From Pholis gunnellus (lineage: Eukaryota > Chordata > Actinopteri > Perciformes > Pholidae): DNA of 64,000 nucleotides. The notes beneath the pieces were generated by a model. It was given only the letters and a program-made list of their open reading frames with translations, was not told the DNA's origin and ran no database searches. This document shows positions 23,595 through 64,000 of the stretch, piece by piece (the stretch's first letter is position 1; every line of letters starts with the position of its first letter). The stretch spans positions 3,364,363-3,428,362 of the forward strand of contig OU342809.1 of assembly GCA_910591455.2 (NCBI GenBank). The letters are read 5' to 3'. Position numbers and translations under genes: made by a program.

Positions 23595-26384
23595 GAACTA
23601 ACTTTACATTACTGAATTCTAAGTGGCGCCGGTTACTCTGTTGTTAATTAAAATGGCATTTCATTTGGTGAAGAGTGAGTTGTGACTTGTTAAAACTCAA
23701 AGTTTCGGACTTGAGACTTGATAATCTTTGACTTTGGACTTGACTCAGAACTTGCAAGACAATGACTTGGTACAACCTCTGCTCTGCACACACACCGTTC
23801 ACCCTGACCTTCTTCTTATGACTTAGTTACGCTATCAGAACATCACGTTACTGCCCACCGTGTCCACATAGGTGGTGTCCTTCTGCTCAGGACAAGGAAC
23901 ACGCATGCTGATCAGTTGCTTGCACACGGGTCAACAGCTGCTGCTCTTACTCACAGCGTCACACCGTCACAAGGGTCCACGCTTCATCAGAGCCTGGAAA
24001 CGAAGCTCTGATCAATTATTTTGGATGGACATCTACTCACATGTTTTATTAGTCACCGTCTACCATATCTGTCCTATTGTTTGATGGGGTTGGTAGCATA
24101 GTATGCTGCTACTCTTCACAACGCTAACAGCTGTGGTACCAGCTCCTCTAAATGCTTTTTCTTTTAAAAGGTGTGAAGTATCAGAAAGATCTTTTATTTT
24201 GAATATACTGTATGTAAAGTATCTATCACCGTGCTTTCAGTTAACACAGCTACAAAACAAAACCAAGGTTTGCTTTGTCAGGTTGGAAGTATTCCCACCT
24301 CTTTGGTTTCGTCACGTGGAAGACTCTCTGCAACATTGTTGTGAACTGTGAGAAGCTGAAGGTACAAAGAATCTTTTCAGTGCAAGGAGTTCTGTGTCAA
24401 ATCCCTTCACACACTCGCTGTATAGACTCTCAGCAGCAACTTATTGGAAAGGAAAGTTTCTTAGCTGCACTTTCAAGGCCAGAGGGAAGCAGTCATCAAG
24501 GGAGGTCAAATATCCTGAGTACGGAGACGTGTAAAACCCATTTACAAAATACAAAAGAGTCCGTGACTGCTGATATTTACAGTGTCTTTTAGAAACACAC
24601 ACAAATGACAATTCCGCATGTAAGCAGAAACAACGTACTGTGAAATACTATTTACAGTTGCAAAGGGGCCTCCGTGTGGTGCTGATGTAGGTAGCTAAGA
24701 GAAGAAAGTGATAAATTAGAAAATCAAAGGGTGACTCTTCGGGGCCGAACGTCGGAAGGCTTTGAATTTGGACAAGTTGGCTCAAAGATTCAGGCTCACA
24801 CCGAGGCGGCATTTCAAAAGCGAACAATCATAAATTGTTGTGTCTCCTTTGACAGCAGTTCCAGCTCTGCATGGTGCCGTGACAACACAATACACACCGT
24901 CTCAGTGGTGCACCGAGCCAAACACAGTGGTTGAGTTTCTTCATTCAGGGTCTCTTCAATCCCAAAAGCTGCACTGTTTCTTCTTCAAGTACAGACTTGT
25001 CTTAGCTCTGCGTAAGACAAACCGTCCAACTTTTGTCTAAAATCTTCTTAGAACTTTGAAATGATGGAGGGACCAGAGTGGTATAAACATTTTGCATGAT
25101 CTTGTAGTGATATATTAACTTTCTAAGTTCATACGTAGACATTCCTATACTTACTGTGGCCTATGATAAAAACATCACAGCAAAAGGGTAATAACACATT
25201 TCAAAATATAACCATTTTGCCCTCATCAGAGCCAGCACAGCATTTAAGACAATGTACGGTGCTGTAAAGTAAATTAAGAATTTGTATACATATATATATA
25301 TATACGTATATATATACATGTATTTGGACAAACTAGTGTCTAACGTTGCACTAGTGAGAAACTCCGAGTATGCGAGTCACTAGATGCTCACAACTACGTT
25401 CATCCTCACGTACAGAACAGCAAATACTATGACAAAGACTCCGACTTTTGAGTTTATTGAGGTTTAAAATAAGTGCTACAAACAAGAGCATTTTCCATCG
25501 TGTCATCACTCCAGCGGGAGTGTTTATGAACTGGTGACATGCTTGACCTGAAATATTTGAACTATTATGTTAGACATGTTGGGGAAAATCAACAGCTAAA
25601 ACAGACTATTACCACCTATACATCGTGAGAAGAGCGAATTTGTGTGTAAATGACATCCCTACCATTTCTACTGCCATTTACGCACCACTTCATATTATCT
25701 TGAGTGGGTAAACCAACCATTTCAAGAAATACAAGAGATACAAATGATACCAAATAAATGCATGACAGGTAGAATTAACAGGCTATCTCATTATTTGAAT
25801 GTCCCCTCAGCCTTTCACATTAGATTCAATGTTAAAAGCAGGCTACAGTTATTAGAACAGTACAAACATTCAGACAAACGTTAAATAAAAGACTTTAGAA
25901 GAAATTCTGCAAATTTATCTGGTGACCGTAATAAATTCCCCTGTGATCCAGCTTTGGGTCCCAACCCAGTGTTTGGGAATGACTGAGCTATAAGGCAAAG
26001 AGAGGTAATACAATTGTCCTCCAGTCTCAATGTCAGGCTCAGTTTCTCAAAGAAAAGTAAATTATGAGGCGCTATGCTGATATTGTAACTTGCTTACTTG
26101 CTTCCTCACGCTGCTCTGGGTAAAGTTTGTATGAATCCTCAGCTGCTCCGAGCGCAGCAGAAGCTTTTCTCAATGACTCTCATGACAAGTCTCACCACGC
26201 CGTGACGAAGGACTGGATTGATTTGTCCTTCCTTCAGCAAACAAACGGGTAGCCATTTGGCATGTGGGACAGTGATGGTGAACATAGTATTCATAGTGTG
26301 TGTATACAGTGCGTAGTGCTTTTTCTCACATACCCAGAGCGTGTCTCAGCCTCAAGACGTGTGGAAATAATAATAATAACAAGG

Positions 26385-26635
26385 GAGGTAATACAAACAG
26401 CTATTGGCTTTGATAAATAGACTTGTACTTGTACAGCTTTTACACTACGTGTCATCATTCACCCATTCACACCCATTCATACACTGATGACAGAGGCTAT
26501 ACACACACCGGTGCCACCTCTCCATCAGGACTCTCATCATTCATTCCAAACACACCGGCAGCAGTTTGGGTTAAGTGTCTTGCCCGAGGACACATCGACA
26601 TGGACTGGAGGAGCCACATGTAGAGATATGGTGGA
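26385..26635 (+). repeat. Dispersed fish repeat with the 'CTTGCCCGAGGACAC' block
   Basis: Ordered phrases CATTCACCCATTCACACCC, ACACTGATGACAGAGGC, AGTTTGGGTTAAGTGTCTTG, CCCGAGGACACATCGACATG and GGACTGGAGGAGCC occur in the same order in repeats scattered through many fish genomes (recalled). Boundaries approximate. Confidence 0.6.
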
Positions 26636-27909
26636 ATAATGGCTACGTCTATGTCTAATGTCTGGAGAATGAAGTCAAAATCCTCCCACTCTAGGGTCTT
26701 CCACTTTTAACTTCCAGTAGTTGTAATGTCTGAAGACAAGACGCCGGGCTCCACACTGTGACCGTGGAGTCTTGTTTTGCAAACCAGGAAATTGACGAGT
26801 ACCTTTGAGGGAGAGAGTGTATGTTTAATTCCCTTTAATACAGGTTTTTGTTTTGTTATTGGTCCAACTTCAAACAATGTGATGACTTATGACTGAAAAT
26901 GATGAGTTTAAAAATGAAGATAAGGTCATAGTTATTAAGTAATCTAAAAGGTCCTGTTAATAAAGTATCATGAATGAGGCAGTATTATATGTCAAAACAA
27001 TACAGAAAAGGCTCATTTTAACGCATCTTAAACAGCCTTCCTTAACTGTGACACAATGAAAATATGCATGGATTTTATTTCAATTGGATATCCCAATCCA
27101 TGACTTTATATCGCCTTTATAATGGGTTTATAAACGTATTAATGATAGAAAAGTAATTTACCTTTACTTGATTATAAGCACTAATAACTTGTAATTTATA
27201 ATATCTGTGGTGTCTCAGAAGTTTGTCCCTTTTAATAAGCCATTTTGTCTGCAGTTTTAAGCTTTAATAAGCATTTTACAAGTTGTTACAAAGGTACATA
27301 ATATCAAATGTGGAGTAGGCTGGAGGGGAATATATCAAACACAGCATCACTGCAGTCTCAAGTTCTGGAGCGGAACACAATGATCTGCAGAGATATGAAC
27401 TGACATCCTACCTAAATGTCAAGTATTGTAACGTTACACGTGAAGAGAAGACGATGTCCATATTAGTAGAGGTGATAAAAGTGGTGAAACAGCAAAAGAA
27501 TGAAATGAAACACAGAAGGTCGAGGCAGTGAAACACACGTCTTCACACCAAACCTTTGATAGGAGACGACCTTCTTAATGAGTGTGACAAACGTGCTCGT
27601 CTCCACTCACAGGATTCATCGTCACACAACGGTAGGCACATGACCGCATTCAGAGGAACTACAGCACCACAGCGGCTCAGCGTTCAGACCAGACATGTTT
27701 GTGAGCCGGAGAGGAGATTACAAAATAACTTGAGCCTCTCACTTTCTGACCGTGATACTGCGTTTCCCTGGCGACGTGAGGCGGTCCGTTCACGTTGTGG
27801 TCTTGTGGTCGGTCAGGGTTTTACTCCCACCGTGTGTGTCTGTTGATCTGTGCAGAGGCAACTTGGGGCCCAGAAGCAACTATACACCACTTTGCCTCAT
27901 TTTATCAGA

Positions 27910-61708
<33,799 letters not shown>

Positions 61709-62640
61709 TAATGAAGTGTTAATTTATAGGGTTGCATTGATGCCGGCCTATCAGCCCCATGAAATCAAACAGTTAACAGTAGTTAATAAAAATACCTAAA
61801 TCTAATCCATGTATCTTCTTTAGGACTCCCAAGTTCAACACGTTTGTCCTTGTATTGACTAAAACATTGACTTATTGAGTTTCTACAACAAGGTCGAGGT
61901 ACTGTGTCTGTGTCTCCTTACAGTTGGAATTCAAAACAAAAACCTTCGAGGTTAATAAAACATCTGCAGTGCCTGAACAAGCAAAGAGCAGCATAGACAT
62001 GAATAAGACACTCCTCTAGAGTGTTAAGATATGTTTTAAGATTAAACATTTTGTTAATTTAAGAATTATTATTATTTTTTATTATTGTTTTTACTTCTCG
62101 GATGTGCAAACCTTTTTTTTTAGACTTTCAGCATTCATAAAGTCTTTAAATCACACGTTTCAGTCTTTTTTTTAACTACAGCCGATTGATCTTAAAATAA
62201 ATGACCGTATGCACTGTTCCAATTCAAAGTCAGATGTAAAGACTGAGTTACTATTCAACTAATGCGTCATCAAGCTGCTCAATAGCCACTGTTCAGGTGT
62301 TACGAATGTGTAGTAACGTTTTGAGTAGAATCATTACTACCTCGTCAAGAACAGAAACAGATAATTAATGGAAAGCTTTTTCATATTATGTAATTAATAA
62401 TCATTTTAATATTATATATATAATGGCTGTTCTGTTTTCATTAACATTATTGAGGTTCCTGCTTTATACATTTCATTGTGTTTTGACACTGTATAGAAGA
62501 ACATCTTTTTTTATTGTTTTTACATGTGAGGTTTTTGCATTTTCAAATATATATATATGCAATTTTACAAATTTTTGTACCATAATTTTCCAAAAGTCCT
62601 AAATTGCGATGAGTTGTTTAATAAATTCTGATGTTAATAT
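61709..62640 (+). other. slc23a4: 3' UTR of the slc23 gene
   Basis: AT-rich sequence without an open frame follows the stop codon. AATAAA hexamers lie at 61785, 61954, 62196 and 62620. Which are used cannot be told from sequence, so the 3' boundary is an inference. Confidence 0.6.
62620..62625 (+). promoter_or_regulatory. Candidate distal polyadenylation signal AATAAA
   Basis: Canonical AATAAA about 0.9 kb past the stop, with T- and GT-rich sequence (TTCTGATGTTAATA) just after. Earlier hexamers at 61785, 61954 and 62196 are alternatives that would give shorter 3' UTRs. Confidence 0.45.
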
Positions 62641-62907
62641 AGACTTAACTGTGTAACATGTTCAACTTGAGATGTCAAGTTTCCACAGGTTATGAGAATA
62701 AAAACCACATAAATCCATGAAGTTCGAAAGCACAGGTTATAACATTTTAAAGAGTATGAGAGTAAGAGAATTGTTCACTTGTAAGTATAAAGGCAAATCA
62801 TGCTTGGTGCACATACTCCATAGGGTGCTAACCTATTTTTTTTTATATTTGCAAAGCCACTTCAATCAAAACCGAAAAATGTGAACCTGCTGGCGACACG
62901 CGGAAAA

Positions 62908-62965
62908 GTCAGGGGATCATCAAAGTCAGCAGGCTTAATCCTCTGGGGACCATGAATATCTCTAC
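62908..62965. repeat. Repeat C, second copy
   Basis: GTCAGGGGATCATCAAAGTC then CTCTGGGGACCATGAATATC, the same order as at 12790-12850 but without the long stem. This phrase is familiar from fish interspersed repeats. Confidence 0.45.
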
Positions 62966-63134
62966 TAAATTACGGTAGATTACATTACATGTAGAAGTAT
63001 AAGTGTTTGTGGATCATTTATTGTTGCAAAACGAAATGCAGTTGTAGCTACACAAGAAACACTCGACAAAACAGTAGTGCATGAGGATAAATGTTAACAG
63101 CAATCAATGCGATCAATATGGCCAGCGTCTTAAT

Positions 63135-63246
63135 ATTGAAAATTCAACATCAGGGAAACATTCTCCATCAACTTTGACTATGTTTCAGCAGCGAGCATCA
63201 TACATGTAAACAAAGAGTCCGCCTCCTAACGTTCCACCGGAGTCCC
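63135..63246. repeat. Two-copy repeat B, copy 2
   Basis: AACATCAGGGAAACATTCTC, CATCAACTTTGACTATG and GAGTCCGCCTCCTAACGTTC match copy 1 at 46931-47042 with spaced differences. It lies 120 bp before repeat A copy 3. Confidence 0.55.
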
Positions 63247-63363
63247 GGTGTATTTTGGGTTTCTACTAAAACATGGTTTTATGTTATAAAATAAGCAATA
63301 TTTTTCACATTGTCTGCCTGCATACACCTTGATTCACCCTCCATCTGAAATGCTCCGTTTTAA

Positions 63364-63790
63364 CCAGAGACTGTATGAAGAGGATGTAGTCATCATGACG
63401 TCTGCTGTTTTGAAACCTCAAATTCGGCAATTTCTCCGTCGCCATCTTGGATTACGGCCGTCATTTTTTTTGCAACCGATAAACAGAGGTCACCATATTT
63501 GGAATGCGGAGGAGTGACATAGCGACGCCGTATACGGCTCTGGTAGCTTACAGCAACCTGTCAATCACAGTAGTCCACTGCTTTATGGACTGTTTGACTC
63601 TAAATGGACCTTAATTGACTAAATGAACATCATGCTGTATTGAAGAAGACTTAAAAACTAGAGATTGAGACCATAAACCCATGTTTACAATGTTTACTAG
63701 GTAATAAATCAAGAGAGAAGTAGAGTCATTTTCTCATAGACTTTTATACAACCAGAGGAGTCGCCCCCTGCTGGTCAGTAGAGATAATGC
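63364..63790 (+). repeat. Dispersed repeat family A, copy 3
   Basis: The longest copy. After the shared blocks it runs on through GAGATTGAGACCATAAAC and TTTTCTCATAGACTTTTATA, matching the far end of copy 1, to CCCCCTGCTGGTCAGTAGAG. The CRE palindrome of copy 2 is reduced here to TGACGTCT. Confidence 0.85.
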
Positions 63791-64000
63791 AAGTTAAAGA
63801 CACTTCAGCAACGGCTCTACTCGTTTTAGCCCATAAAGCCCAGTCTGCTCTGAGTGGTCAGTGTTTCTGTTCGTCCGTATTTTCACTCCTTTGTGCTGTG
63901 AATGCTGAGGACTTGTGAGAGCATGTTAAGAGCTTACAACCCAGAAAATTGCAAAATATCTACCTCCGTTCGGTTCCGAGGCTCGGTTCCGAATGTCGTA

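Larger units (their letters stand above)
18621..27909. other. Upstream region of slc23, no second gene
   Basis: Holds the 20.2-kb Tc1-like and 23.0-kb hAT elements, the repeats at 21.8 and 26.4 kb, and a (TA)n palindrome at about 25288-25322. The promoter and any non-coding first exon of slc23 should lie here or just before 27910, but I cannot point to a TATA box or CpG island with confidence. Confidence 0.5.
62641..64000. other. Downstream flank, repeat-rich, no gene
   Basis: Contains repeats C, B and A in that order, then sequence beginning TTTTAGCCCATAAAGCCCAG which also looks like dispersed repeat. No coding signal. Confidence 0.6.

Overview
The window reads as vertebrate, almost certainly teleost fish, nuclear DNA. 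It has one intron-rich gene, many long (CA)n/(GT)n and (CT)n microsatellites, and a repeat mix typical of fish: Tc1-like and hAT short elements, a tRNA-derived SINE, L1/Tx1- and L2-like LINE relics. The species cannot be named from the sequence; a percomorph fish is plausible.

The only gene I can support is on the + strand from about 27.9 to 61.7 kb. It is a solute carrier family 23 (nucleobase-ascorbate transporter, NAT/NCS2) gene of 12 coding exons that I joined by hand. All splice phases agree and the product is 609 residues. The sequence resembles the sodium-dependent nucleobase transporter branch (SNBT1, SLC23A4) more than the vitamin C transporters SVCT1/SVCT2. It has a Q-N pair, not P-N, at the start of the NAT signature. 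The signature Gly is replaced by Ala. Intron 11 uses a GC donor, and the 3' splice site of exon 10 sits directly after a (CT)n microsatellite of about 95 bp.

Layout. 1-27.8 kb: no supported gene; microsatellites, two Tc1-like short elements (7.4 and 20.2 kb), a Harbinger-like MITE (14.2 kb), a possible LTR (17.1-17.6 kb), a clear hAT-type element with a perfect 8-bp target duplication (23.0-23.6 kb), two minor repeats, and a few GC-rich or non-repetitive stretches that could be conserved non-coding DNA. 27.9-61.7 kb: the transporter gene, with introns of 89 bp to 8.9 kb carrying a SINE, three LINE relics, a second hAT-like repeat and more microsatellites. 61.7-62.7 kb: 3' UTR with several AATAAA signals. 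62.7-64 kb: repeats, including the third copy of a family also found at 14.5 and 34.2 kb.

The transporter acts alone here; no second gene, operon, CRISPR array or phage-like system is visible. The points most worth checking are the altered NAT signature, the repeat-derived splice tract, the GC-AG intron, and two related minus-strand coding-like blocks at 7.8 and 30.4 kb that I could not identify.
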